Of a DNA stretch of 64,000 nt, positions 20,301-31,900 are shown in pieces. The stretch is from positions 18,184,001-18,248,000 of the forward strand of contig JARKIP010000017.1 of NCBI GenBank assembly GCA_029990175.1, in the 5' to 3' direction. The DNA comes from Petunia secreta. Lineage: Eukaryota; Streptophyta; Magnoliopsida; Solanales; Solanaceae. The notes under the pieces were generated by a model, which worked only from the letters and a program-made list of their open reading frames with translations, did not search any database and was not told the origin of the DNA. How positions within the stretch are numbered: the first letter of the stretch is position 1; every line of letters starts with the position of its first letter. The translations under genes and the position numbers were made by a program.

Positions 20301-21665
20301 CGTTTTCTTGTTCTGCTGCCTCTGGTTGATTGGGCTTTGGGGCTTTGAAGATCCATCTTTGTTGCTTTGTAAATTTTGGCCCATTAGGTACTCATCTCTT
20401 TAAATTTTATATGATGTTAATCTTGTTTTGAATAATGTATGTACTTCAGCCTTCTTAAAGTTTGTTTGCTATCATGTCTAAATTTATCTTTCTTAATCAT
20501 GTTAGTTGTTAGGTGTTGAGAAAATGAGAAAAGGAAAGATGGATATATTTGAAACAAGTAGGTAAAACAGGCTTTAAATGTAAACAATTTCAACTAAAAA
20601 TATTTACAGCTCTATAAATGTTGAGATGAGGCTAAAACTGAAATAAAGGAAAAAGAGACGTTTTGGAGGAAATCGTATCCAAAAGAAGAGCACAGTTGCA
20701 AAACTTTCTTTGGAAAAAGTCAACGGCAGAAACAGTACATATATTTTGCGGAGTTAGTCTTATTTCAAATTGAGCCTTAACTTATAGCCACAAATGTTTA
20801 ATAAATAATAAGTTATTATTGCTTAAAGGTTGTAAGTAGTTTGTGATGAACAATACAAATAAATTATATTCTATGCAAGTTTAGGCAAGTAATTAGGCCG
20901 AAATAATATGAATCAAATGCTTTGTTCATTGGAACTCATATTAAGTCAAGAGATTTCGAACGGATGAAGTACCTGCGCGAATTAATTGATTTAAGTCGGA
21001 AGATTTCAGACGAGTGAAGTGCTCGCGCGATTATATCTCGATTCGAGTTTTCAAGTCGAATAGACAAAAATTAATAAATTGAAGCGTAACAAATAAAAGC
21101 AAAGTATAACAACTTTGTATTTAAAATAAGTGCAACTCGGTTAGGCAAATCAATAGGTTACATGTAACATCATTTAATTTATTTGTTCACGTGAAATTCA
21201 TTTAAGTTAGGAGATTTCGAACGGGTGAAGTGCCTGCGCGATTTAACTAACTTAAGTCGGAAGATTTCGAACGAGTGAAGTGCTCGCATTATATCTCGAT
21301 TTGAATTTTCATTTGAACGAACAAATTTATAATCAAATCAAAAGCGTAACCAAACAAAGGCAAATACAACAAACAATTTTCAAAGAGTCGAAATACGTCA
21401 ATAAAAGCAACGGTGCTCGGCACAGGACTTGAGGGTGCCTAACACCTTCTCGAGAGTCAACCGAGATCCTTACCCGGAACTCTGACGCAGACCATTTACG
21501 AGTCATAGGTGTTCTAGGTACACCACTTTGGTGACTTGGCACACCTTTAACTTGTCAAGTGGCGATTCCAAAAATCTCTTAATAATTCGTGTATCTTTAA
21601 CACTGTCACAGACCTTTTAAAACACTAAATTTTCTTTTTAAGTTTAGTAAAAAAGGGTCGTGACA
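17400..21665 (+). repeat. 3' LTR of the large Tat element, about 4.27 kb
   Basis: It begins TATAATCACCTAATTTTGGC (TG appears mutated to TA) directly after the purine tract and ends GGGTCGTGACA. Its last 254 bases match the 5' LTR end at 1-254. Such long LTRs are characteristic of Ogre-like elements. A possible start of transcription lies after the A/T-rich ATTTAAAGAGG near 19970. I see no coding region in it. Confidence 0.82.
20941..21315 (+). repeat. Duplicated block in the Tat 3' LTR
   Basis: The stretch 20941-21060 recurs in diverged form at 21201-21315. Each contains two sub-copies of GAAGATTTCGAACG then GTGAAGTGC and CTGCGCGA, giving a short hierarchical repeat. Confidence 0.75.
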
Positions 21666-21855
21666 ATAATATACTACAAAGACTAATAAGGTCGTGGGCC
21701 TGTTTACTCAAAATGGTGGTATATACAAAACTCTAACTTGAAGACTGTTAACCCTAAGACGACGTGTATAGCTTGCATCCTATGGCAGTACCGGCTGAGC
21801 GGAAGTGGCTTGAGGAGCAGGCGTGTATCCTCTACGCCCGGTGGCTTGAAGCTAA
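21666..21855 (-). repeat. Fragment of a Tat-type LTR, left part
   Basis: This region matches 33375-33560 in diverged form (shared motifs GTGGTATATACAAAAC, TGCATCCTATG, TATCCTCTACGCCCGG). In that copy it belongs to the 3' LTR of a minus-strand Tat element. It continues at 23813-23878 after the Harbinger-like insertion. The large Tat element ends directly against it, so it may have inserted into this LTR. Confidence 0.6.
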
Positions 21856-22589
21856 GAGCCTGTTTGGCCAATCTTCTGAAAACTGTTTATTTGGGAAGTG
21901 CTTCTCTTTAAAAGTGCTTTTCGTAAAAGTACTTTTGGAGAAAAGCAGTTTGTGTTTGGCCAACTCATTTGAGAAGTATTTCTGTCAACAGTTGAGTAGT
22001 AATTTGTGTTTGGCCAAACTTTTGAAATGTACTTTTGAGTGTTAAATTACGAGTAAGGACATAAAAGACTCACTTTACTGTTATTTAACTAGACTAGATG
22101 AATGATTTTAAATATTTATTCTCAAACGCTATATTTAATTTTTTTTATTTAGTTAAAAATTTTCTAACTACAACATTCATAATTGAATATTCTAGATCTA
22201 TATCTTAAAAAGCGATACTATTTGATTAAAAGTTTGAAACAATAGTGATATTGGTGTACGTAGAAAAATAATGATTAAAAAAGTAATGTACTATTTATAT
22301 ATTGTAATCATTAGGTTAAAATATGTAGGGGTAATCTACTACTATCTACTACTATTCTATAAGTGGGAAGCCTCTAAAAGTTTAAAGTCAAAAGACTAAA
22401 ATACCCTTCCAGCCAACTATTACTCCAAGAACTTTTCATGTCCAAAGATGTAACTATACATTCACTCAAACTAATAAAAACAGATTTAGTAAAAATAACC
22501 AAAAGTAAAAATCGCAAGTGACAATTGTAGAAATATAATTGACGCAATGACTGAATTAAACTTTATTTATTTATTTATCGTTTATTTTT

Positions 22590-22830
22590 TGTTTTTGGCT
22601 TATTGTCTAAAGAAGATATCAAAATCTTAGACCAGACGTTGATATATAAATCCCAGTAGTTGTTAGTTGATTCTTTTTTTAATTCTTTTATATAACTTTT
22701 TTTTTGGTGTTATTACTTTGTTTTTGACTTATTGTCTAAAGAAGATAGTATCAAAATCTTAGATCAGACTTTGATAAATAAACACAACAGTGATTAGTTT
22801 ATTCACTTTTAAATCTTATATATAACTTTT
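22590..22830 (+). repeat. Two-copy direct repeat of about 130 bp
   Basis: TTATTGTCTAAAGAAGATA followed by TCAAAATCTTAGA, CAGAC and TTGATA occurs near 22600 and again near 22730, each followed by a similar A/T-rich stretch containing TATATAACTTTTTTTTT. Confidence 0.75.
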
Positions 22831-23269
22831 TTTTTTTGGATTAATTTGTAGGGGATATAGATGACAATAAAAAATAAAACACTCTCCTACATATTCATTT
22901 AATTTATTCAATTTTAAGAAAAATATATTTTTTTATTAATTCACGGATAAAAGTATTATTTTTGTGTAGGTATAGACCATAAAATTGATAATGATCTCCT
23001 AGCAATATTAAGGAAACATGCGATCGAACAACTGTACAACTTTTACAAACCACTATTTTTATGTGGCAGCAATATCTTGATTTGTTCGCAGCTCTAAAAA
23101 TGAGGAGACAATAGTTTCTATTAAAAAGGATAAAAACTTTAATATGTGTCACATGCCAATGTTGCTCACATTCATTTTTAAATTATGTATTATTGAGATA
23201 TAAAAGAAAAGGTATTAATAATAAACTGAATACTTGATATATTACAAAATTTGCACGATTAAAATCATT

Positions 23270-23380
23270 GAGAGTCTACCGGAAACAGCCTCTCCACCTT
23301 GGTGGGGTAAGGTCTGCGTACATATCACCTTTCCCAGACCCCACTTGTGCGACTACACTGGGTATGTAGTTGTTGTTGTT
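23270..23380 (+). mobile_element. 5'-truncated TS-family SINE with 17-bp TSD
   Basis: It contains GGTGGGGTAAGGTCTGCGTA, CAGACCCCAC and ACTGGGTATGTAGTTGTTG, the 3' part of the TS-type SINE common in Solanaceae, ending in TTG repeats. A 17-bp flank starting GCACGATTAAAATCATT (23253-23269) recurs as GCATGATTAAAATCATT (23381-23397), one mismatch. The tRNA-like 5' part is missing, so it inserted already truncated. Confidence 0.82.
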
Positions 23381-23812
23381 GCATGATTAAAATCATTTAA
23401 AGATTAATTACTGGCTCGAATGGAAAATATTCGATATATAAGTACTTTGAATTTATATTTTTTCCTTAAATTTACGAACAACTATACACGCTTATTACAA
23501 AAAATTTAATTTTTATACAAATTATTAGGAATACACGTGCGATCACGTGTATCGCTCGTGTCAGAAAACTAGTTAGGTATATAAGTATGTTTGGTAATGA
23601 TATTTTTACAATGATAGAAATTAAAAACAGCTTCTGCTTCTACTCAAAAGCACTTTTAGAAAAAAACTACTTTTCCAACTTTTTCCCCACAGCAGAAAAA
23701 CAGCTTCTGCTGCCACTCAAAAGCACTTACTTTTCCATAGAAGCTTGGCCAAACACCTCGATTTTTCAAAATAAGTACTTTTGGCTCCGTAGAAGCTTGG
23801 CCAAACAGGCTT

Positions 23813-23878
23813 TAAGTCTAGTCATGCCAGCTGAACTTGTATCTCCGTAATCATAAGTGACATTTTTTTACCCACACA
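23813..23878 (-). repeat. Fragment of a Tat-type LTR, right part with its terminus
   Basis: It contains CTGAACTTGTATCTCCGTAA and ends ACCCACACA. On the minus strand this is an LTR start TGTGTGGGTAAAAA. Related termini lie at 33568-33613 and 57405-57448. Confidence 0.6.
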
Positions 23879-24159
23879 AACCTAGAGTGCAAATTTTAGG
23901 CATAAATAAGGATCTCTCATTTGTGAAAGATATTATTAGCTTGTATGTGGATGAATGGACAAGAAAGGTGAATCGTTTGCCGATCTCAAATGTAGAAAAT
24001 TTGGGAGCAGTTACATTATTATTGTAATAAATTTGTGAAAAATGCTATTCATAGCTTATGGTGCCATCGTAAAAGTTTTTCAACAGTATTGACAATAAAT
24101 GGATTACAAACATTATTAGAAAAATATCAAAAAGTGAAAGTAAAAGGAATATAGCGAAC
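23879..24159. other. Spacer, nothing recognised
   Basis: A/T-rich DNA without a supported frame, repeat or RNA gene. Confidence 0.4.
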
Positions 24160-24606
24160 GAGCCTGTTTGGCCAAGCTGCCAAAATTTATTTTGAGAAGT
24201 GTTTTTTATCAAAAGTGATTTTCAAACAAGTGTTTTGCGAGATAAACAGTTTGTGTTTAGCCAAATTTTAAAAAAGTACTTTTGTTATTAATTTGTGTTT
24301 GGCCAATATATAAAAAATAATCAAATTACGAAAATGGATATATAATAATATTAATTTGAATAAATATGGAAGTTTGAAATGAGTGTTCTTGTCCCAAATA
24401 ATCAAAAACACTTATTTTTTCAAGAAACTATTTTTTTCAGCTTTCTCCACAGCAGAAAAACAGCTTCTGCTGCCACTCAAAAGCACTTACTTTTCCATAG
24501 AAGCTTGGCCAAACACCCCCCCTCCCCCTCCCCCCAAATTTTAAAATAAGCACTTTTTGAGAAAATAAGTACTTATGGTTCCCCAAAAGCTTGGCCAAAC
24601 TGACTC
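24160..24606. mobile_element. Shorter relative of the Harbinger-like element
   Basis: It begins GAGCCTGTTTGGCCAAGCTG and ends AAGCTTGGCCAAACTGACTC, imperfect inverted ends of the 21856-23812 family. The block 24458-24515 is nearly identical to 23701-23758. It includes a C-rich run at 24516-24535. No clean target duplication is visible. Confidence 0.65.
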
Positions 24607-25353
24607 TAAAAGGGTGCACGCGCTACCACTCCAAATATCTCGTTGGTAACAACTGCCTAGTTCGTTTCGACTGACGTTCCTTTTGGGTGTGGCCACCACT
24701 TCGTGTACGGCCTTAAAGCGTTTGACTATGAATAAGCTATCAATTTTATAAACTACATAGGAGAGTCTGATTAAAAAGATTAGTCCGATAGGTATGAAAG
24801 CCTATTTAATATATTAGTAGATATTCAAAGGATATACAATAATTTCCTTGCTCGAGGATCAGCGACTTCCGAATTGAACACGACTTACACATTTCTTGGG
24901 ACAAGCCACCACTTGATAAGATTTTGTTGACCCTTGATAAGATTTTGTAAGGTAATATTTGACCTCCTTACTTTGAACTTTCCTCATCGAGGTATTTTTC
25001 TTTTTTATTATTAATAAATCTGCTGGTCAGGCACCTTGAGAATTTGCTAAAAAGGAAAAAAGATGCATCTCAAATTACCCGTTAACATAAATTTAAATTT
25101 TAAAAACACAATGATGGTAACAAGAAAAAGACAAAAGAAGTGAGAGAGATCCGGACAATATTCACTCAAAGTGACGCCTCGTTGAGATTCCGTGACATAG
25201 TGTGACCCAATCCCCATCTATCTCTCTTTTTTTGTCAAATAGTACCATTTTCAATAATAGCCATAAAGCAAAGCTAAAGAGAGAGGTAGTGATTCATCAA
25301 TTGAAAAAAAGAATCAGATAACAAGAGAGGGTCCATTGCTACAATTGAACATC
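24607..25353 (+). other. Upstream region of the 271-residue gene
   Basis: No coding region seen. The last 90 bases (GCTAAAGAGAGAGGTAGTG and onward) look like a purine-rich 5' UTR. A T-rich stretch near 25225 and two GTGAC motifs near 25170 and 25190 could be promoter parts, but no clear TATA box can be fixed. Confidence 0.35.
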
Positions 25354-26717
25354 ATGCCATCAGGTGCTAAGAAACGAAAAGCTGCCAAGAAAAAGAAGGA
25401 ATTACAAGTCAAAGACCAACAATCTCACTCTCATGGTACTTTCTTCTTCCCCTACTTTAACTAGGTGCAGTCTGTTACAGTTCATAAGTACTTGTTTCAT
25501 GATTGTTTTGCTGGGAGTTGTTAGTTTATTACTCTCTCTCCGTCCCAATTTATTTAACACTCTTAACATGACACTTTTCTTTATTTACAATCTATTTACA
25601 TATCACTTGTCGCGCACAAATGTTTATGTCTTATTTCAGTCAACAAGTTTAAAAGACTTTATTATTTGAGATCTTAAACTTCGAGCCTAGTCAAACTCGA
25701 TTACATAAAATAGGACGGAGGGAGTACTTACTAATTTCAGCAAACCAGTACAAACCCATGTTTGTGTGATTGTAATTTGTGATTTTTAACTTGATTCCTA
25801 TTTGAATCACTGGGATGAAACATACTATGACAGGAGAGGATAATTTGAAGCGGGATGATGGTAAACGTGAGGATGGATCCCAGAATGTAGGACCTTCTGA
25901 AAGAGGCTTACGGAGGAGTTCTAGTAGTAGTAGCAGCAGCAGTAGCAGTAGTTCAGAAGAGAAATCTGCTGTTGTTGGCAAGAATGATATTGTGGTTGAT
26001 AATGATCCAGCTGTCGAATTAGTTAAGGAACCTAATTCTTTTGGTAATGACCAAGTTATCGAGAACCTTCCAGGAACAGAAGCTTGTGATTTGACTGTGG
26101 AAACAGCCTCTATTTCTGATGTAGACAAGGCTGCAGTATCAGAAGACACAGTTCAAGTGATAACGAGTTTATCTAATTCCGATAATGTGACCTCACATAC
26201 TTTTGAACCGGAGGTGAACGAAAGTTTGGAGGAAAAATTGGGTCTCATGGATGAGAAAGCCACAGTCTCGGAAGGTCTGATGGAAGTAGAGAAAAGGATT
26301 GATGAAGCAAGTGCAACATTGCATGATGGAGCTGCAGCAGCTTCGGATGTGAATACCTCTCCAGTCATAGAAAATGAAGACAAACTAGAGTTGTCGTACA
26401 ATGCTCCTACAGTTGATGCCAATATTCGTCCAGATAGTGTGAAGTATACTCCACCTCATGACGATGAGCATCAGGTCTTTTTATATTCTTCTATTGCTTT
26501 TCAGTTCATGTTTTATAATGCTCCAAGTTATACATTGCAGCTTAGAAACGGTCGTGTTGTTTATTGCAGTGTATTTTTTATGTGGTAAATCTTGTAAAAT
26601 TTTTCCCTGCATAACTGTTTGCAGCCGCCGGTGTCCTTAGCTCCACAACCAGTGCAAACAACTTCCTGGAAGAGTTGTTGTGGGTTGTTTGAGGTGATCG
26701 CGGGATCAAATAGATAA
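25354..26717 (+). CDS. Three-exon gene for a 271-residue Lys-, Ser- and acid-rich plant protein
   Basis: Exons 25354-25435, 25834-26474 and 26625-26717, joined at GT-AG sites (ATG|GTACTT, GACAG|GAG, CAG|GTCTTT, TTGCAG|CCG). Phases agree across both introns. The protein starts MPSGAKKRKAAKKKKE, a likely nuclear or nucleolar signal. It has a 13-serine run at residues 56-68, a long acidic, probably disordered middle, and a conserved-looking C-terminus with TTSWKSCCGLFEV at 253-265. I recall unnamed plant proteins with the same basic start and SW..CCGLF end, but no known function. No enzyme domain or membrane segment is visible. Intron 1 holds a Stowaway MITE. A CAG|GTGGGA just after the stop could be a 3' UTR splice site. 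The exon structure is inferred. Confidence 0.72.
25532..25724. mobile_element. Stowaway-type MITE in intron 1, TSD TA
   Basis: It begins CTCTCTCTCCGTCCCAATTT and ends AAAATAGGACGGAGGGAG, the usual Stowaway (Tc1/mariner) termini, with TA on each side (25530-25531 and 25725-25726). It is 193 bp long and has no coding capacity. Confidence 0.85.
25917..25955 (+). repeat. AGT/AGC serine-codon microsatellite in exon 2
   Basis: Thirteen consecutive serine codons, eleven of them AGT or AGC. This kind of tract changes length readily between alleles without shifting the frame. Confidence 0.9.
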
Positions 26718-28034
26718 TTTCAGGTGGGAAATGGTCTTTCTTTATAATGATTGTTCCCCACGTTAATTTTTCTTGTTACCCGTGAAATGCTTACAAAGAG
26801 AGACAATATTGTGTAGCCTTTTATCAGTTGGACACACACACGACATACTTTCTATCTTTCTATTTTCTTTGATGTCACTTGTTCTTGAACTTGTTTTTGT
26901 TGGTATTATCACCGATTAGTTTTTCATCTAAAAATTAGACTGCTTGCTCTGTGTCTTTGAACTGCTACTGTGTGGTTTCATTCATAAGCATTACTATATA
27001 TCTTTACCCGATTTATAAGAAAGACGATGATAAGAAAGTAACCTTAAAAGCTGAAAATACTGCTGATTCATTTCATTTCGTCCTGAAAGTTTACCAGCAG
27101 TCCATTATACTTCTCTAAAACTCAATAATTTATTAGTTGTGTGCCAGCTTGAAACACGTTGCTATGTCTATTTAGATTCCACCTGCTGGTGGCAGACCTA
27201 TCATGCAATCTTGTCATTTTAATAATGTTTGGATAAAGATAGTTTCAATAATGCATGGGGTATAAATGAAAAGATGATACTTTTCATGCGTAACAAAACC
27301 TAGGTGATGATCTGTTGTCTTGTTTATTTAGGAGCTCTGTTGACAGGCTGTGTCAGCATTAGAGCAGTTGTTCACAATTGTATAATGTGTTGTTATTATT
27401 CTCCCTGCTATACCACTATATGAACTCGTATATAAGAGTTGACTTTGGATATATGAACTCAATGCTTGATCTTTTCTAGCATTGGTCATCAAATGGACTT
27501 ATTTGATAAAAGTAGGATGGCCAAACAGAAGTTTCATGTGTCAGGATGATGCCTACCGGAGTGAACGTCATGTTTTATAAAATGGTTGTGAGAGTCTTAT
27601 TCTTATGTCGTGTGGATCTCGCATTCGTTCTTGACATACCCCAGTATGAGAAAGGTATGGGTACTTCATGCTGATTCTTCAAAATACGCTAATAATTAGA
27701 AGAAGAAAAATATAAGAAAAAAGTGATGTAAATGTATATGATACTTCCACACAACCATACCAGATACGTACCTGTAAACGAGTCCTAGCGACATAGGTGA
27801 GAGTACCAATGCTATAAGCATGTTGGGCTTCTAAGCCTTAACGTAACCGCAAGATGTGCGGTCAAATAAGATTATAAGATTAGCAATGATCACATTGCAG
27901 AAGGTGTAAGTAGCACATATTTGAGAAACACCCAGAGAATGTCGCCTGAGATGGTTTGATATGTTACATAGACTGGAACCAAATTGCAAAGCTTATGGGG
28001 ACAATTTAAAAATCATGTCAGAATAGAAGTAGAA
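26718..28034. other. Downstream region of the gene, no further coding seen
   Basis: The 3' UTR of the gene probably extends into the first part. Near 27895-27960 a stretch reading like LRWFDM hints at another LINE scrap but is too short to call. Confidence 0.4.
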
Positions 28035-28950
28035 GTAGGAGGAGCATTAGGCTTTGGAAAGACTATTGGTATGAATAACGGCAGCTGAGTGTAGTGTCTC
28101 CTAATCTTTGTAGGATGGTGGAGGATCCTGATGTTGTTGCAGATTGTATCATTGACTCTGGATGGATTTGCACTTCAGGAGAAATCAGTTAGGTTGGGAA
28201 ATAGCTGAAGTCGAAGAATCCTACATAAAATGAATTTAGTAATTCTGGACAAGAATGAAGAAGATTTTACACTGTGGTTAGCCTGTAAAGAAGGGGTTTA
28301 CTCTGTTAATCCTTCTACAGTCTGCAGCAGTAGCTATGGAGGATAATGATGTACTTGGCTTTGGGAAGTGAATGGGAAGATTATTATTCCGACCAAGATA
28401 GCTTGTTTTGGTTGGTTGGTGACACATGGAGCTTGCTTAAATTGAGAAACATTGGAAAAGAGAGGATATATAATGTGCAGTAGGATGTCATCTATGTGAA
28501 AATTCCTCTAGGACAGCAAATCATAGTTTCTCCACTGCACTTTACATGGCGGATATGGCCTTTGCTCTTAACTATCTATGGAGTTTGTTGGGTAAAACCT
28601 TAGAGCTTCAGATCTCTATTAAGCTACTGAAATCAGTAAAGACAGAAACGGGCAATACGAAGATTTGGATGTCAGTTCCTTTATGCATTGCTTGGACTGC
28701 CAGGCTAGAATGAAACAGGGGGCGTTTTGAAGATAAAAAGGAACATCACACTTGTTAAGGATAGATACACTCAATCTCGGTGTAGCTGGCAAAAGTAAGT
28801 ATCGTAATTACTTGGAATGATCAGCTGGACTTGTTAGCTTCTTTGAATCTTTAAAGTAAAACAAGTCCAGCATGGTTGTATTTGTTGGAGTGCCATCTTT
28901 GTACTGTTTTTTGGATATATTTTTACCTTGTCGGAAAAAAAAAATAGTAA
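28035..28950 (+). pseudogene. Decayed LINE (L1-type) ORF2 3' end with poly(A) tail
   Basis: Broken plus-strand frames give pieces such as KIIIPTKIACFGWLVTHGAC, which resembles the zf-RVT region that ends plant LINE ORF2 proteins, then LGNIGKERIYNVQ-like and PLCIAWTARLE stretches. Stops and frameshifts are frequent. The segment ends in a TTTTTTGGATATATTTTTAC motif and an A-run near 28936-28946, as for a LINE 3' end. The endonuclease and RT domains are missing, so it is a 5'-truncated dead copy. Confidence 0.68.
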
Positions 28951-31900
28951 CTTTAAAAAAAAAAATTTACATAGACCTTTAAGTGCGCCATCCATTGGTA
29001 TGACACCATGGTATTTGTAGGTTTTAAACGGGGACGAGGAGACCTAAAACCTCGTAGAGGAGCTTGTCTGAACAGACTTATCTTGGGATCCTGACTGAAT
29101 GATGAATTTAACACATTGGAAGTATAGTATTCGCTTAGGCGATACCTACTAAGTATTATCAAGGTTAATTGTTCTTGCTCCACTTATGTTCAGTATTATT
29201 ATAGTATAGGATAGTGTGAGACGTAGAATTCCTAACTTAGATAATCCTTAATCTTTTGTAAAAAGAATTATTGAGTAGTGGAACAAAACGTGCTATGTAG
29301 AGGACTTGAGAATGGTCAACCTTAACTAGTTTATGATTAAGGCTTAGTTGACGTTGTATTGGTTATCAGAATGCAGATTGTTTAGCTTCTACTTTCACTC
29401 AGCACTTGATTGCACTAGTTTAACAACTGATCAGATTCTCCGGTGCTTCTTCATTGTCATAACTCATTAAACTTTTCAGAATTGTCAAAGTTCAGGAATA
29501 GGCACGTAGTGTGACAGATCAACGTCTTCTCGTAGTTTGTTGATCTTTTTTCACTTTTTATATGTTAGGTCTGCTTTGTAGGACTGATCTTTTGGTCTTC
29601 AGCTGAATTGACAACAAATGAGAAAATTCTTCCGGCTAAAAGAAGTCATAATTTTTGCTCAGTCTAACCGTTTGAATTGTGTGAAATAGGTGAAATTTAC
29701 TTTTAAGTAACTGCTGTGGAAAAGATTACTTAAAGGAGATAATGATGAAGATATGAAGTCATAAAGGGTGTATAAAGGTCTTCTTCTTCAAAAATAAAAA
29801 TAAAGGGTGTATAAAGGAGTCCTCTCTAGAGCAGGGGAAGAATGTTGAACTGAATGTGAGGAAAATTCAATTTTATTGGCCGACAGGTTGTTAAGATCAT
29901 AAGATGTTTAAGATCTCAGGTACTATGCAGCATGCACTGAGGACCATTTAACAACTCCTCCTCTGTGTGTGTGTTATAACCACTGAGGACCGTTTAGCTT
30001 TTCTCATATGGTAATGTGCCCACAATACTTTAAATACTTTGCTAGTTATCTACTCTTTCTAAGATGTGATTAAACTCCAATATGTTGCTGGAAACATGCC
30101 AGTACTAGAGACAACTGTAAAGGGGGAAGCAGAAATTTTGTGGATGTCTTTATGAAGCAATGACCCTTCTTTTCCAAAGAAATTACAATTGTAACTAACA
30201 GAATGAGGGCACATGAGGGAGGATCTTCAGTGGCTCTTCTCCACATGATAAACACAAAAACCTTGTATTCTTCACCCTTGCCGACAATTGGAAATAACTT
30301 TATGAAATACACCAAAGAAACATATGATGAACTTTTAGTTATCAAATATCGGCAAAATTGTATGGTAAAGGAAACGGGTGTGGCTGTGCATTGAGGATTG
30401 CAAGACATCCTTTGCCCACGGTGCATTTGTTCTTTACTGATATGGTGATGATGACCATGATTCTGAGCAAGTGAGATGAATTTTAAATCCACCTCTAATT
30501 CTGAATCCTCTTTTTGATAAGGCTGTTTCTGTATCCTTTATTTACATCTTCTTGTTGTGACTGGTATTGGCAGTTGAAAGGAGCAGATCATTCATCTCTA
30601 GCCTTATCTTTTTTTCCTTTTTGGCCTTAGCCGTACTCTCTCTCTCTCTCTCCCTCCCCCGTCGCCTTCTTCTCTTCCCTTGCATGACAAAATGACAGCC
30701 CAGAGCTTTCCAACTTGAGCTTGTAACTTATTTCATGACATTCATATTTCCCTGGTTCCAGATGGATTTAGCGGTGAATTTCCAGAATATGTGGTTTTCA
30801 CAAACTTTTGAATCTTCTTGGTCTGAATGCAACATTAGGGTTTATAAACAGATGAAGAATTCCTCCATTTTCAAGTAAAACGGGTTACATCATTCTGTGT
30901 TTTCATTTCATGACATATGGAGATCGAACTGTTATTATTGTACTCTTGTTACTCTCTACACTTACTTCAAATATGTGATGATTGATCTACTTTTAGAATC
31001 TCATGAGAGTTGTGCTCCTTAGGCACATATGCCCTGTGAAGATTGTTCTTTCAACATGTTTGGCTGTTCCTGTAAGGATGTTGAGGTTATCTGGTGCATC
31101 TTTCTGTTTTTATGCATGTCTTTTTCTATTCATATCGGAAGATCTAATGACTGTTCCTTGAGTTTGTCTCCTTTTTGTATCTTGCAATTCAGATTTATTT
31201 CTCTGCAGTACTTCATACTTGGTCCTTATTGTTCCAATCAAATCTCTTTGATGATGCAGAAAGAGAGCATGAATTTGCTTGAGTGGATGATCAACTTTTG
31301 GAGGCATCTGGTGGATCATAATAGTTATACAGTAGTCTCCTTCTTGGACATTGGGCAACAACCGTAATTATACAAAATTTTATTTCCAATAATCCTAGTT
31401 TTGTTTGAAAAGCACAGAACTCCTGCTCTCTGTGCTGCTTTGTGTTTTGCAGCACTTTGTTGTATGTTTTTTATTGGTGCTGTGCTCTGCTTTTAAGGGA
31501 GCTATAGTTTTGGTTGGACAGGCATTTGCTTGTAAAACATTTTGCAAAAACTGAAACAGTTTTTCTGAAAACTGATGTAGCCATGGTTTAGTACATGAGT
31601 AGACATTCAATCCTACGAGCTTTCTTCACCAAGTCAAATGCGCATTTCGATATATGATAATGAGCTCTCTGGAAAGACAAGTTAGAGGTGCAACAAGATC
31701 TTTTCTTCTAAAGTTTGCTCTTTGAGAGCAGTATGCAATTTCTTGATGTGAGTTCATAACATCAAGTTCTCTGTTGTAGAAAGAAATTGAAGGTATTTCT
31801 CTTTGTTGAAGCAGCAGGAATGGCACCTATAATATGCCAATTGCGTGAAAGAATTCTTCCGTTCATCTTTGCAGATGGAAGAAAACAATTAAAAAGGCGA

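Larger units (their letters stand above)
1..21665 (+). mobile_element. Giant Tat/Ogre-type LTR retrotransposon lacking pol, 5' end outside the window
   Basis: The first 254 bases and 21412-21665 are the same sequence, with about 10-12 substitutions and no indel, so they are the 3' ends of two LTRs of one element. The first is followed by a primer-binding site and the second is preceded by a full 4.27-kb LTR and a purine tract. The gag remnant carries the C-terminal His/Cys motif typical of Tat/Ogre gag, and the 3' segment is rich in minisatellites, as is known for Ogre-like elements. No protease, RT, RNase H or integrase is recognisable, so it is probably a non-autonomous derivative. An organelle DNA mosaic, a solo LTR and a hAT-type element have inserted or been captured in it. 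The 5' target site is not visible. Confidence 0.8.
21856..23812. mobile_element. Harbinger-like non-autonomous element, TSD TAA
   Basis: The ends are GAGCCTGTTTGGCCAA and TTGGCCAAACAGGCTT, inverted relative to each other. TAA stands outside both ends (21853-21855 and 23813-23815). The related LTR copy near 33555 lacks this insertion, which supports the borders. A 3-bp TAA duplication and a GCCTGTTTGG-type terminus fit PIF/Harbinger. The 1957-bp interior is A/T-rich with no transposase. Repeated sub-terminal motifs near the right end (CTTCTGCTGCCACTC) suggest nested copies. Confidence 0.75.

Noticed and set aside
27895..27990. Possible second LINE fragment
   Set aside because: Only a handful of codons resemble a LINE motif, too little to support a call.
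30070..30492. Minus-strand frame of 140 codons
   Set aside because: No recognisable domain, no consistent splice partners and composition like the surrounding non-coding DNA.
31029..31367. Plus-strand frame of 112 codons
   Set aside because: Cys/Phe/Ser-rich translation typical of T-rich non-coding DNA, with no family resemblance.
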